DNA of 64,000 nucleotides from Cordilura impudica (lineage: Eukaryota; Arthropoda; Insecta; Diptera; Scathophagidae), in contig OY821521.1 in the NCBI GenBank assembly GCA_963682025.1, forward strand, positions 56,431,908 to 56,495,907. The letters run 5' to 3'. Within the stretch, counting starts at the first letter, position 1. Each line of letters starts with the position of its first letter. The position numbers and the translations under genes were made by a program. The notes under the pieces are model-generated. The model saw only the letters and a list, made by a program, of their open reading frames with translations, made no database searches and was not told the origin of the DNA. Positions 44,802-56,573 of the stretch are shown piece by piece.

Positions 44802-45310
44802 GTGCGTTCTGCCGAAGTGTTTATATGGGGGAAATATGACTTTTTCAGATTTTACAAAAATATCGTTCTACAGTTAATTTTTCCACAGATTGTTCTATGA
44901 ATCGTTTTCAGTATTAAATTGTCCTTTCAAGAAGTGATATAACAACAAAATCGAATAAAATCTTGCCAAGAAATAGCAAATGCCCCAGACCACACTAGGT
45001 CATGAAATTTGATGGCACTTATTTCAACTTTGAGAAATTGATTAAAGCCAAAGTTTTTTTTTGGTCTCTATACTTATAATCATATTGATGTAAAGTGTTG
45101 TTTTATTACCACGTTGTTAACTTGTTGCGTAATGAGACCGAAAATTGACAATTTTTTTGACAAAATTTTGGAAACTCATTTTTAAAGTTTTAATAAATTT
45201 TCTTCAACAAAATTGGAAAAGATTAATCTGGACCTTTAACGTTTTGTTAAATACATGTTAAAGTTTAACTGTGTGAATTTTTTGGTAAATCTCTCCCTTG
45301 GTAATCTTTT
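44802..45310 (+). mobile_element. Family E fragment next to Transib
   Basis: Matches 23155-23680 (AAGTGTTTATATGGGG, AAATATGACTTTTTCAGATT, CCAAGAAATAGCAAATGCCC, TAACTGTGTGAATTTTT). The termini of family E are not present here. Confidence 0.65.
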
Positions 45311-45841
45311 TTTGAAAATATCTTAAGTCCAAAGCTGGCCTTTTGGACCACTGAATAGATGAAAAAAAAAAATAATTCAAATTGGTCAAGAAATTATCGA
45401 GCTTAAGCAGACTAACCCACAGCAATTAATTGCGCTATAAAAAGGAAATTTATATTTTTTTAAATTTTTTTTGGGCTTTTCTGAACTTTCTTTTTTTCTA
45501 AAGCTTCTGCGTGATTATACATATATAGATATAAATACATATATAGATATAAATAAAAACAAGTAAAGGCTCGTTTCCGCATACACCGTAATCGTCGACG
45601 AAAACGAAATTGCATACATTTGCAACGAAAAAAAGTTCGTTCCAGAAATCGGCGACGAAAACTAGCAGCCATTTGGCGACGGAACGAAAACAACATAGAC
45701 TAGGTTGTTTTCGTTGCTGTAGGAACGAAATGTGATATTTACAGAGTTGTTAATCAAAAATTGTGCGACAGAGGTGTTAATAAAAAAGTAAATAAGCAAA
45801 GTGCGACATCTTATTCATTTGTTTTTTGTGAAATTTCGATA

Positions 45842-47737
45842 ATGTTTAGTGATTATTACTATAAAATGAGTAAAGAATTGCAATTTTCTTTGTGTGACAA
45901 GGAAAGGATCATTGACTTTGTCAAAAATAATGAAATTTTGTACAATGTACGACATGCACAGTTCCGTGACAGTGTACGAAAGAATCAAGTGTGGTCGAAA
46001 TTGGCAGATGAGTTAAATGCAGAAAGTATGTATATTTATTTCATTTTATTTTGTTAAAATAAAGCATGGTGAAAGATTTGTTTAATTGATCGGTCCTGCA
46101 ATGCAACCGCTCCAACTCCATTGAAATAATCTTTCAATTTGTCCCGAATTATTGATGCTTCATTGTTTGGTCGGCCACCAGCTGTTGCATTTGCAATTGG
46201 AATCAAATTATTAACTGGGATAGTCAACTCGTATGTATTTCCGAATATGGTCTCTGCCGGTGAATTTATTTTTTCGGAACGCATCATATTGTGTAATATA
46301 CATGCCGCAACAATAACATTGTCGATTGTTTCCGGGGTAGTATTACCATAATTCCAAACGCATTCTCCGTTGTTCTTCTAGCACGGGAATGGCGGTAATT
46401 GTAAATTGCTTTGCATCGATCATGTAGTGATTGTTGTCTTGGATATGGTTTCATGAAGTTTTTGTGCAAGGCAAATGCTTCATCACCAAGTATAACATTT
46501 GGCAAAACAGTTTCAGTGTATGGTAGAGCATTCGGCGGTGGAATATTAAATTGCTCGTTGTTAATTCTTTGGCCCATTTCGCTTTTTAAGTAAATGCCAG
46601 CATCCCCTTCTCGGTCATATGAGCCAACGTCTACTGCAATGAACTTGTAATTCGCATTGACCATCGCCAAAAGTACAATTGAATGAAAATCTTTGTAGTT
46701 GAAAAAGGCTGCGCCAGTCTTTGGTGGAGATTTTATTCGTACATGTTTGCCATCAATTGCCCCACAACAATTCGGATAGTTCCATTTGGTTGAAAAATCA
46801 GCAATATTTTTAGTGAATGATTCAGTCGTTGGTGCTGGCATCGCTGTCCCCAAAAAATGTTTCACAATAGATGCAAGGCATTTTGGAATAATTTTACAAA
46901 TTGTTGATTTGTGTGCCCTGAATTGAAAGGCCAACGATGCAAATGTTTCACCAGTAGCTAGATATCTGAAATACATTACAAAATATTTTATTAAAGTTTT
47001 ATTTATATTTATGTAGTTGATGCTGTAAAAAAAAAATGGGTATATGTGCGCGACTATTTCGTTCGGATGCAAACAAAAAAAAAAAAAAACCACTGGAAAC
47101 CCAACGACCTCTTCAAAGCGAGATGAATCCATGATGTTTCTTTTAGATACATCCATTTTGAAACGGAAGTAAATATCTGGTTTTTACCAAAATAAACATC
47201 ATTTAAACCAACGACGCATCACCATTCACCCAGGCATCATTATGCAATGAAGCATCTCCTGAGTTATGCTTACAAATTGACTTGGAGCGGTCCGGAATAG
47301 ATTTCAATTTGGAGAATATCTCGGATATAAACGAAGCCACAGATGGTCGTACCAGCAGCAATAAATCTTGGGCAGATAGTCGGCCTAGCAGCTTCGATAT
47401 CGAAACTCCACAGTCTAGTCGAAACAAACGACGTACTCCATCTTGCGACCCCATAAATGATCTACTCCCTGAACTGATTACAACGCGCAAGCAAAAACCA
47501 GTGGATTTTTTGAAACCCACAACAAAGTCGAAGGACCGTTTGGACCAATTTTTTGAATCTATTGCCACTACAATGCGTACATTCCCGACCATGTCGATCG
47601 CAAAATTGAAATTGAAAATTTCACAGATTGTCGGTTAAGAAGAAGTTTCTTTGGCTGAACAAGAACAATTGGCTGAAGTGCTATGCAACTCAAATGCCTC
47701 GCCGACCGAACATTTACATATCGATCCATTACAATAA
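45842..47737 (+). pseudogene. Harbinger accessory protein, MADF domain plus BESS motif
   Basis: Exon 1 45842-46025 encodes the MADF start (DKERIIDFVKNNEILYN, VWSKLADELNAE) and ends at GTATGT. Exon 2, from 47017 after a TTATGTAG acceptor, continues IDAVKKKWVYVRDYFVRM in frame, then SMMFLLDTSILKR after a frameshift in an A14 run (47075-47089). Exon 3 (within 47207-47737) encodes an acidic/Ser-rich linker and a C-terminal BESS-like helix (SIAKLKLKISQIVG), with TAA at 47636 inside it and open reading on to 47737. The exon 2-3 junction near 47169-47234 does not resolve in frame. Such proteins bind DNA and help Harbinger transposase enter the nucleus and act. Confidence 0.78.
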
Positions 47738-48139
47738 TGCCCATATATGTTTTAACATTTTTATTTAATAAAAAGCCATTTCTTACCTTAAGGTAATGCA
47801 AAATTTTTGCCTTGTTGTCATTGGTTCTCTGTTCCAGGTGGTAGGTATTCCATCCAAACCACATTTGATAGTATCCAGCACAGATTCAAAAAGATGACGG
47901 CTGAAACGAAAATATTCTTTAAATTTGGTATCATCATCCATCAAATAACGATCAATTAAGATATTGTGTGCACCTTATCTTGCCCGCTGTTTGTACATCA
48001 CGTGGATATTTTTTCTGCTTTTCATTACTTTTGATATAAACAGCAGTAACAAATCTTCTTCATAATCCTCCTGAGCCATATTATAGGCTGCAATTCGACG
48101 ATTTGCCTCGTTAATTTCATCGACACTGTAATTTTCCAT
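46054..48139 (-). pseudogene. Harbinger (HARBI1-type) transposase, degraded
   Basis: Exon 1 48139-47787 (MENYSVDEINEANRRI; HLFESVLDTIK) ends at a GTAAGA donor. Exon 2 starts at 46965 after a TTTCAG acceptor and joins in frame as LRYLATGETFASLAFQFR, the diagnostic HARBI1 block. The catalytic triad is readable: Asp in CGAIDGKHVRIKSPP, Asp in AVDVGSYDREGDAG, Glu in TTENAFGI. Then residues expected before PETIDNVIVAACILHNMM are missing with a frame change (near 46345-46360). Exon 1 has a TAA after YKQRAR (near 47975). Not functional. The 821-bp intron holds exons 2 and 3 of the opposite-strand MADF gene. Confidence 0.82.
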
Positions 48140-48362
48140 ATTTTTTGTATTTAATCAATACTTATTTTCGATGCACAATATTACACTTCACAATGACAAC
48201 TAAAAAAATTCCGTTCAGTTTCTGTATTATGCCGCAACGCTCCCAACTGAAACGAAAACGATTAGCAAGGAAACGGTGCCGTGCAACAACGTTTTCAGTT
48301 TCAGTTGAGCCTTAAGAGCGTTAAATTCGGCTGTGCCGAATCTTTGTTACCCTCCACCTCGG

Positions 48363-48639
48363 TTTGAGTATTGATAATAAATGTAAACAAAATATTGGAA
48401 ATAATAAACAATTTGTTAAACTTAATACCAAATTATTTCAGCAGATTCTTTGGTTTGATCTGGATTTTTGTTTATCCAAGAGTTGGTCTATAAAGCTCTC
48501 TCAAATTAGTAATTCCCGCTCCAACGTGAAAAGATCGTTTTTGTCTTTTCTATTATTTCGGATAAAAGAAAACATGTTTCGGTGTTTGCTTTTTGGTCAT
48601 CGTGGTTGCTGATCGGCGTGCATTTAGGTTATATACCTA
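48363..48639. other. Unassigned
   Basis: AT-rich continuation beyond the family B end. The short open frame here has no recognisable feature. Confidence 0.35.
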
Positions 48640-48863
48640 TACGCATGTGTTTCCGGTTATATGACATAACCTCTCGTTGAATCTAGTTTAAGTTTTTGCA
48701 AATTAAATAGCTCGCCTTAACCTCTATTGCGAAAGTATTGGTTGTGTAGGGTGGCTATACGCATTAGATCGTGCTTATTGGAGATGGCTGTATAGTTTCT
48801 TTTAACTGGCCGTAAAGGTCGGATGGAGTAACAAACTAATAACCAAAAAAAAGCTCTCTCAAT
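48640..48863 (+). mobile_element. Possible LINE 3-prime end with A tail
   Basis: A less AT-rich block (TTGGAGATGGCTGTATAG, AACTGGCCGTAAAGGTCGGA) that ends AACTAATAACCAAAAAAAA. Sudden change in composition and an A-rich terminus suggest a 5-prime-truncated retroposon. No coding part, so the family is not known. Confidence 0.35.
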
Positions 48864-50209
48864 TTTTTTCGTTAAAATATTGCCATATTTGTAAAATATT
48901 TTTTTTTTTTTACATACTAAACAAAATCTAACCCAGTGATGCCAATTTTTGATTTTGAATTAATTTATATTAATAAAATATATTTTCATTTATTGACTCC
49001 AAATACTACTACCTGGGAATTAGTGGCTAACTTCAATTTTTGGGTTTTACTTTACCTACCATGAAGTCAAATTTTGAAGTCATCTTGAACACTGGGTAAC
49101 ATTAGGGATGCCAAATGCAAAAAAACCAAATATCCCAAAAGTTTTAATTAAAATAATTTTAAAGTTATTCTTTATTTTCTGAAAAACTTAAAATTTTGAT
49201 CCAAAAAAATTCTGAAAAATAATATACAAATAACATTCTCATCAAATTGCGCTTTTTTTATGTAACAATTTTTATGTTCGCAATTCTTAAATATCATTTC
49301 GAGTTTTCTAAACTTCATTGAATTTAAATTAATTTTTTCTTATCCTGAAATGCTATTAATGTCTGCTGAATCGCATTTTTTTTTTTTTAATTTCAGTTGA
49401 TTTTTTATGTGTTAACATATTTGGTGTTTTACGAATTTCAATTTGTGTTTAAAGAATAAAATTAATATTTTAAAAATTCAATTGATGTCTTCTAAATTTC
49501 AAGTTATTATTTCCGACGTTTTAGTATGGTTTTCTGAAATGCAATTGATATTTTCTAATTTATAATTGGAAATCTAAATGCCAGTTTCTAGAATTGATAT
49601 TTTCTTAAATTTCAATGGAAAATTTAAAAGTTGCGATTTTGTATTTATGCGAATAATAATGCTTTAGTAATTATAAACAATTTTTAAAAATTATATATAA
49701 TCGCAATCAGATATTTTGTAGGTAAAGCTTAATAATAATTTTATATAACTATGTAGAACTGTTTTGAAAGTAAAAAAACTCATTGATGAACTCGGTAACT
49801 CTATTTTCTAAACACAACAAAAAGTTAATATGCCAAACTTATGGTCAAACTTGTAAAAGAATAATGGAAAAACGCATGAAATAAAAGACCAGCCCTGTGT
49901 ATACTCTTAACATTGTTGTGTTTGATATCTAATTGAAAATGTTGATATTCATGTTAAAATAGAAATAACGATTGCAAAGCTAATTAGAACAAAAAATGTG
50001 GCGCCATCTAATGTGGCATAGCAACACTGAGCAAAATGAAGTGACACCCTCTTTGTTAATACAAAAGAAATGTATTTTCCCTAAAACAAAATAAACATAT
50101 TGGAGTATTTTATATAAATAAAATAATATACCGATTTATTTCTAACATGCGGTTATTATGAATATACTTGTATGGAATATATGTACATATATTATTTTAT
50201 TATTTAATA
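48864..50209. other. Unassigned AT-rich stretch
   Basis: No gene seen. AATTGAT-type words with TTTTCTAAATTTCAA recur between about 49300 and 49620 as a loose, irregular repeat. Confidence 0.35.
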
Positions 50210-50563
50210 CTAGCAGATTCCAGCCCTCGAAATTTGAGTGCCAATTCTAGGAAATTTTATATTTTCATTAAATAAAGGCCTTAAAGGTACGCTAATCAAT
50301 TATAGTCAATTCACAAATCAACACAAAAAAAGAACTCAATTTTATTACAAACACATTAACAAATTTAACAAACACACATATAGCATTGTATAATTTTATG
50401 TATGTGTTAGTAGCAACTTTGAATGCAATTTACTCAAAATAAAGGAAAAAATTAAAAAATCTGTAAGTCTACAAAACCGCTAAAAAGAAATACCTAATAT
50501 ACGTTTGGTCATAATCGGGATAAAATGGTAGAACAACACATCGATCACAAAAAATGTTATAGA
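50210..50563 (-). mobile_element. Helitron copy H6
   Basis: Reverse orientation, starts CTAGCAGATTCCAG with the hairpin CTCGAAATTTGAG (one arm base changed) and ends TTATAGA. The GCCTATTAATA part near the 5-prime end is deleted. It contains the intact point at which the MULE inserted in copy H8. Confidence 0.8.
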
Positions 50564-50960
50564 TATACATATGTATGTATGTATTTATATGTAAATATTA
50601 CACACAAAAAATACAACATCAAAAGGTATTGTTGTGTTTTTCTTTAAATAAATTAAAAGATATAATTTTATTTTTTGGTAAATTTAGATTTTTTTCATTA
50701 ACAACTAGGTAGTTTAGCATTATTTACTTTAGATGTTGGTGAATTTTTACTCCCTTTATATTAAATCGAAAAATTTTTGGATTGATTTTAACCCCTTTCC
50801 CGTTACACAATCGATCTGAAACTTTGCAGGCAGGCTCGTGGCGATGACAAAAATTATCTAACGAATTTTTTGAGTGATGCCAAAACAAGGGATGCTTTTA
50901 CATTTTTCTACCAGAGTTGAAAAAAAATTAATGCACAAAGGGTTAGCTTATATTATATTA
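50564..50960. other. Unassigned
   Basis: No gene; (ATGT)n-like words at the start, and a short stretch near 50786-50830 resembling family D (CCCGTTACACAATCGATCTG). Confidence 0.4.
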
Positions 50961-51318
50961 CTACCAGACTCCAGCACTCGAAATTCGAGTGCAATTTCTA
51001 GGCAACTTTATTTTTCTTAGCCAATTCACAAACCAACACTTTTTTGGTTTATTATTATTGTGAATGAAGATAACAAACTCATTAACAAACCATTAATAAA
51101 TTTAATAAACACACACATAGCATATGTATAATTTTATGTATGTGTTAGTAGCAACTTAAAATGCAATTTTCTCAAAATAAAGGAAAAATGTAAAAATCTG
51201 CAAATCTGCAAAACGGTAAAAAAAAGAAATACCTTTCAAATACTAAACGTTTGGTCAAAATTGGGAGAAAACGGTAGAACGAAACATCGCTCACGAGAAA
51301 TCGCCTAGCCTATTAATA
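50961..51318 (-). mobile_element. Helitron copy H7
   Basis: Reverse orientation. CTACCAGACTCCAG with hairpin CTCGAAATTCGAG at one side, CGCCTAGCCTATTAATATT at the other. The last bases are replaced by the start of the family B variant that follows. Confidence 0.8.
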
Positions 51319-51877
51319 TTACCACAACGACCACAAAAACAACAAGTCCAGCTATGACAACAATCCAACATTTAGAATAACAACAAAAACAGTATAGAAA
51401 CATCATATTTTGAATTTTTTTTTTACCTTTTAAGAGATTTCCCTGGACCTGTTCCATCGATTTCAATTATTTTTCAAACAGAAATCTTCCCATGATCACC
51501 ATAGCTGCCCTGTTGAAGGCGTGATCGTGACAAGAACAACATAGAAAATCATATATTTTCAAGACTTCTTTTAGTTCTTCATTGAGATCTTGGGCACTAA
51601 TCAACCGATTTGGAAGATTTTAAATAGAAAACTTTTCAGAATGTTAATGAATCATTTTTTATACAAAAGAATACCCTTGATGCCCGATTGAAGTTGTCAT
51701 CGTGATTTCCACAGACGGACAGACGGAGAGACGGACATCGCTATATCAACTCTGCTTGTTATGAGGATCACAAATATGTATATATATTTTATGGGGTCCA
51801 GAATTTTTTTTCTAATTATTACAAACGGAATGACAAATTTATATATACCCTCTGCACACTGGGGTGGAGGCTATAAA
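51316..51877 (-). mobile_element. Family B variant, copy C2
   Basis: Starts ATTACCACAACGACCACAAA and ends GGGTGGAGGCTATAAAAAA; closely parallels 15949-16499. Confidence 0.7.
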
Positions 51878-53131
51878 AAAATAGTTTGTCAACCCAAAAA
51901 GTATTTTATTTTAATTTTTTTAATTTTGGCCAAGAAAACTGGGCTGGATAAGAGTATTGCAATAAGTTCAATATTGCCCGAAATACTTCATGGATAAATA
52001 CATTTTCATATAATATATGGTTCACTTAAAATGACAAGTACTTGTTGTAGTCAAATGCTTGTTTAAGACATTTATACTTCTTCAGTTTTTACGTTGGCCT
52101 CCACCCTATAGGATGTGGGTATGATGTTATGATTTTGTCAAAGCGGTTGTAACAAGTATAATTATAAATCATATAATGAATCAAGCTCTTGTAATTATCA
52201 TGTGACCACCCACAATCGTATGTAAAATATATATATTGACATTTGTTGTTGTTTTATAAAAAAATAAAAGTTAATCACTATACTAACAAGCCAAAACGTT
52301 TAAACTTCAATAAGTTTTCTAATCAACGATTAAATTTGCTTAACATAATCATTTCGCTTCAATAATTTCAAATAATCATTAATTATTTAATTAAAAATAT
52401 ATTTCCATAATTCTATGAAGGATATTCGAAATACAGAAAAACCGACTACTTATAAAACTCCTCCTAAGCACATTTAGACAACAAATTTAACATGTGTATA
52501 AGATAATAACATAAATGAGTTGTAAATGTGAATATGAGTTGTGCATGTGTGTTGGTTTGTTTAAGAGTGTGTATGCTTAAATAACTACATATTTGTATAT
52601 GAGTGTGTGTGATAGATGTTGATCCAAGAGATAAACATACAAGTAACATTTAACAACTGAAATTTATTTTATATTGCGGTCGTTCGGTGTTAATGGGTTT
52701 TGTTCTGTTTGGTCTTTTCGATTTTGTTGTTGTTGTTGTTGTTGTTGTATTTCTGTTTTTGTTTTATTTATTTTATTTGGCCAAAGGCAGGAAACCAAAT
52801 AAAATATTTGTATTAAGTTATATTAAGTGCTTACATTTTATTTACATCATAATATTGCTTATTATTTTGTATATGTTCCATATTAGAACGAACTGAATAA
52901 TCTGGTTGTGGAGAGAAATTTTTTTTGCAATTTAATTTATTCCACAATATTTATAAGTTGGATAAACTGGGGGATAAAGTTCCACTTTCCAAATTTAAAT
53001 ACTAAAAAAGTGCTGTGAGTTGAAATATAACCCATACATATTTTATGGTGAATCTTCAAATATTTATTTCAATACCAAACCAAATTGAAAAAGCCTCCAA
53101 AAATGGTATTTTTTTAGGAATAAATAAAAAA
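51878..53131. other. Unassigned with (GTT)n
   Basis: A GTT tract lies at 52724-52748. Short open frames contain only low-complexity sequence. No gene supported. Confidence 0.4.
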
Positions 53132-53279
53132 ACAAGTAAGAATATTTGATACCCTCCACCTGCATTTTGAATGAAATATTATAAACAATGTTGGCTATGG
53201 TTACCAAGTAAATTCCAATACCATTTAAATTTAAAGTTAATTATTTTTTCTTGTTTTGACCAGTACATATTTATTATAA
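53132..53279 (-). mobile_element. Family B fragment B6
   Basis: ACAAGTAAGAATATTTGATA followed by CCCTCCACC: both conserved terminal blocks with the hairpin between them deleted. Confidence 0.55.
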
Positions 53280-53722
53280 CTACCAGATTCCAGCCCTCGA
53301 AATTCGAGTGCAAATTCTAGAAAATTTTATTTTTTCAAAAAATAAAGACGGGTTGGGTATATAATCCCGAAACCGAAAATCCCGAATCCAAAATCCCGAA
53401 TTCAAAATTCCGAATTCCAAAATCCCGAATTCAAAATTCCGAATTCCAAAATCCCGAATTTCAAAATCCCCAAAAATCGCGGCGATTTTTAACAACAAAA
53501 CCTGCACAACAATTCGGGATTTTTAAATTCGGATTTCTTAGCAGCAAAAATCTCAGAACAAAAATGTTGTTCTACCTTAATTAATACCTCCTAAAATTTA
53601 TAAAAAAAATCTTTGTGAGCATTGAAAAATTTTAATTGTAGAAGTAGAAAGTGGGCGACAAACTTTCATTCTCTGTTTTAAAACAATGTAGTGCGGTTGA
53701 AAATATTTTATAATACTAAAAA

Positions 53723-55019
53723 ATGAGTCTCGAAATAATTGTTTCAAATAAAGGAAAGCCAAAACTATTTTTAAATGGTTATTGTTATCATTTGGAAAAG
53801 AAAACAAAACAAGTTTACTACTGGTGCTGTGCCAATCGGAAAGAAAAACATTGCAAAAGCCGATTACATACAATAATGGAGGAGAACGAACATGTCATAA
53901 AAAAGGAACAATCTGATCAAAGTCATCCTCCTATTGGACATTCTAAGCATATGGCTCTTTCTAATAATGCTTCAAAGAATAAAGCAAAACTTAACATTGG
54001 AGTACCCCCTTCTCAAATTATAAGGGATACCGTGGTTGAAACGGATCAGCATTGTCGTGTTTACCTGCCAACCAAGGGAGCACAAAAACAAAAAATTTTC
54101 CGCGTCCGTTCGGATATTTTGAAGGAGCCCCTACGTTTAGAGGATATTGATATTCCTTACAAGAACAAATAACATGAAGTGGAGCTCCTCGTTTTGGATG
54201 AAAACGAATTCGCAGGTGAAAAAAACATTCTTTTGGGCACGCAACCAAGTTTAAAGATGTTAGCAGAATCAAAATGTTGGCTAATGGATGGCACCTTTTA
54301 TGTGGTTCCATCTATCATGACGCAACTTTTCAGAATCCACGGGTACGTTCAAGGCCAGATAGTGCCCCTCGTGTTCTGTTTGATGAGCCGAAAAACTACC
54401 CAGGCGTATTCAGAAGTGTTTTTTAGTATCACGAAATTAGCTTGCGACTGGAATATCGACCTAAAACCATTAAAGATAATTTCGGACTTCGAGAAAGCAA
54501 TAATTAATACCGCAAAGCAATTTTTTCCATATGCCGAATGCAAGGGATGCCAATTCCACTTTGGTCAAATAATTTGGCGTAAGATCCAGCAAAATGGGCT
54601 GAGTACAAAGTATGGCAATTCTGAAGAATTCAGCTTGGCAATCCGAATGATAAGGGCATTTGCTTTTGTGGCAGCTGATGAAATACCGGAGTATTACGAC
54701 GCCTTATATAAAAAAAAATCTTCATGACAAAGAATCGAAAACAATAGCGTGTTGGCTGAAAAAGAACTATATTGATGGACCATATGAACGAGGATTTTGG
54801 TCGACCTGCGATATGCTGGAAGAAAATTACCCCAGAACACAAAATTCTGTCGAATCGTGGCACAGGCAACTTAAGGTAGTTGTAGGTAAGAAGAATTGCG
54901 GATTGTATGATTTTATCGGGAACTTGGGCAAGGAACTCATTGTTGCTAAGACAGCAATAGAAAAAGTCAAATCTGGAGAGAGATTGGCAAGAAACAAAAA
55001 AAAATTAAAAAAGAATTAG
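53723..55019 (+). pseudogene. MULE transposase with N-terminal FLYWCH zinc finger, two breaks
   Basis: The FLYWCH finger occupies about residues 5-55: FLNGYCYHLEKKTK, YYWCCANR, HCKSRLHT, with Cys/His spacing right for DNA binding. The MULE catalytic domain follows: CWLMDGTF (first Asp), KIISDFEKAIIN (second Asp), CKGCQFHFGQIIWRKIQ (the C..C..H block), and NSVESWHRQL (Glu). Two defects: TAA at 54170-54172 with the frame otherwise open across it, and a one-base shift in an A9 run at 54711-54719. The rest is clean, so the element decayed recently. Confidence 0.88.
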
Positions 55020-55289
55020 AATTTAAAAGAAATATTAAAAAATAAAGATACAATGCTTAAAATTTATTTTTTTAAAAGCAATTGCAATAAATATTGCACT
55101 ATAAATAATACTTTTTGCATTTTATATCTTATTAATATTATTCATAAATGTGGTCTTAAACATGTGTTATAATAAAGAATTAGAAAAATGAAAATATAAT
55201 AATTTATTAATATTTAAAAATTAAGTCTTAAAACATGTATTTTATAAAAAAAAAGGTAATGTAAAAATCGGTATTATTTATTATCGAAA

Positions 55290-55312
55290 CATATATATAT
55301 ATATATATATAT
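55290..55312. repeat. (AT)n microsatellite
   Basis: CATATATATATATATATATA tract inside the right end of the MULE, flanked by CGAAACAT and ATGTTTCG, so the whole forms a perfect palindrome. Confidence 0.85.
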
Positions 55313-55694
55313 GTTTCGATTGGAGATTTTGGAATTCGGGATTTTAAAAAATCTGGATTTTGAGATTTCGGGATTTTGAAAGTCGAAATTTTGAGACTAT
55401 CCCATAAAGACCCTAAAGATATGCTAATCAATTATAGCGAATTCACAAATCACCAAAAAAAAATCATTTTTATTACAAATACATTAACAAATTTAATAAA
55501 CACACACATAGCATTGTATAATTTTATGTATGTGTTAGTAGCAAGTTTAAATGCAATTGAGTAAGTTAAGAAAGGAAAAATATAAAAATCTGTAAATCTG
55601 CAAAACGGCTAAAAAGAAATACCTTCGAAATAATATACGTTTGGTCAAAATCTGGATAAAACGGTAGAACAAAACATCTTATTAATATTATAGA

Positions 55695-55802
55695 TTTATT
55701 TATTTATTTCTTATTTTAATTCAAACCAGCTGTAAGCCCATTGGAACAATTTAGCCCGCAGATAAAAAATATTTGACAGCATGTTTATAAATGAATTCAT
55801 TA
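55695..55802 (+). repeat. Local segmental duplication, first copy
   Basis: Matches 56988-57103 (TTGGAACAATTTAGCC, ATAAATGAATTCAT). In each case a reverse Helitron copy lies directly to the left, so the duplicated unit includes both. Confidence 0.8.
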
Positions 55803-56133
55803 TCTATATATTAATAGGCAAGGCGATTTCTTGTGACCGATATCAGAACTAAAGTTAATAACCGATTTACACCAATCATACCTTATTTAAAAGGTATTTC
55901 ATTTTAGCTGTGCGCCAGATTTACAGATATGCACCGTCTGGAACATTTTTTTTGGAGTAATGTTCATTTAAAGTTACTACTAACACATACATGAAACACA
56001 TACTGTGTGTGTGTTTATTATAAATATCAAACGCCCTGTATTGAATTGTTAATTAGCTAAAATTATTTTATTAAATGAAGAAATAAAATTTCCTAGAATT
56101 TGCACTCGAATTTCGTGGGCTGGGCTCTGATAG
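55803..56133 (+). mobile_element. Helitron copy H9
   Basis: Starts TCTATATATTAATAGGCAAG and ends GGGCTCTGATAG. Another copy follows at once. Confidence 0.75.
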
Positions 56134-56573
56134 GTAAGACGATTTCTTGTGACCGATTTTATATACCACAGTTTTCTCCCGATTTTGACCTAAGGTATCT
56201 CATTTGAGAGGTGTTTCTTTTTGGCTGTCCACCATATTTACAGATTTTGGCATTTTTTAAATTTTTTGAAGTAAAATGCATTTTTAAGTTGCTACTAGCA
56301 CATACATAAAATTACACAATGCTGTGTGTGTGTTTATAAAATTTGTTAATGTGTTTGCAAAAGAAATGAGTTTGTTTTCTTCATTCATGATAATAATTGT
56401 GTTGAATAGAAAAATAATTTTGGACAGAAACCAATAACGTAATCGATATTTAAAAAGTGTTGAATTGTGAATTGGCTAAAATTGATCAGCATACCTTTAG
56501 GGACTTATAAAAAAATTTATTAAATAAAAAAAAATTACATTTCCTAGAATTTGCACTCGAATTTCCTTGTTTA
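56130..56573 (+). mobile_element. Helitron copy H10, joined head-to-tail to H9
   Basis: ATAGGTAAGACGATTTCTTG resumes the 5-prime part of the consensus directly at the end of H9, sharing ATAGG. It ends at TTGCACTCGAATTTC, just short of the final hairpin arm and CTAG. About 70 bp longer than H4 in its middle. Confidence 0.7.

Larger units (their letters stand above)
45567..48312. mobile_element. PIF/Harbinger element with TAA duplication and two antisense genes
   Basis: 2746 bp between TAA (45564-45566) and TAA (48313-48315), the 3-bp duplication typical of PIF/Harbinger. The ends read AGGCTC inward on both sides. Two genes are encoded: a MADF-BESS protein on the plus strand and a HARBI1-type nuclease on the minus strand, each with exons inside the other's intron. 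Both have disabling changes. The insertion site lies in a family B repeat whose undisturbed sequence is known. Confidence 0.9.
45559..48362 (-). mobile_element. Family B copy B5, split by the Harbinger element
   Basis: The hairpin end of family B in reverse: ACAAG, then TAA, resumed after the Harbinger element as TAAGAGCGTTAAATTCGGC, TGTGCCGAATCTTTGTTA and CCCTCCACC. Removing the inserted element and one TAA restores the standard terminus CAAGTAAGAGCGTTAAATTC. Confidence 0.8.
53350..55403 (+). mobile_element. MULE with FLYWCH domain, 8-bp target duplication
   Basis: 2054 bp flanked by ATAAAGAC at 53342-53349 and 55404-55411. The ends (GGGTTGGGTAT on the left, ATAGTCTC with GGG on the right read inward) share only the terminal GGG and a T, but both ends carry arrays of AAAATCCCGAATTC-type repeats in opposite orientation (53365-53470 and 55325-55375). 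The gene is a plus-strand MULE transposase with a FLYWCH finger, broken in two places. Confidence 0.88.
53280..55694 (-). mobile_element. Helitron copy H8, split by a MULE
   Basis: Starts CTACCAGATTCCAGCCCTCG and ends TATTAATATTATAGA. The MULE at 53350-55403 interrupts it. Removing the insert and one ATAAAGAC gives AAATAAAGACCCTAAAG, which matches the other Helitron copies (AAATAAAGGCCTTAAAG in H6). Confidence 0.88.

Noticed and set aside
47568..47864. 98-residue minus-strand open frame in the Harbinger element
   Set aside because: Out of frame with the spliced transposase; it runs through the splice donor and antisense MADF exon.
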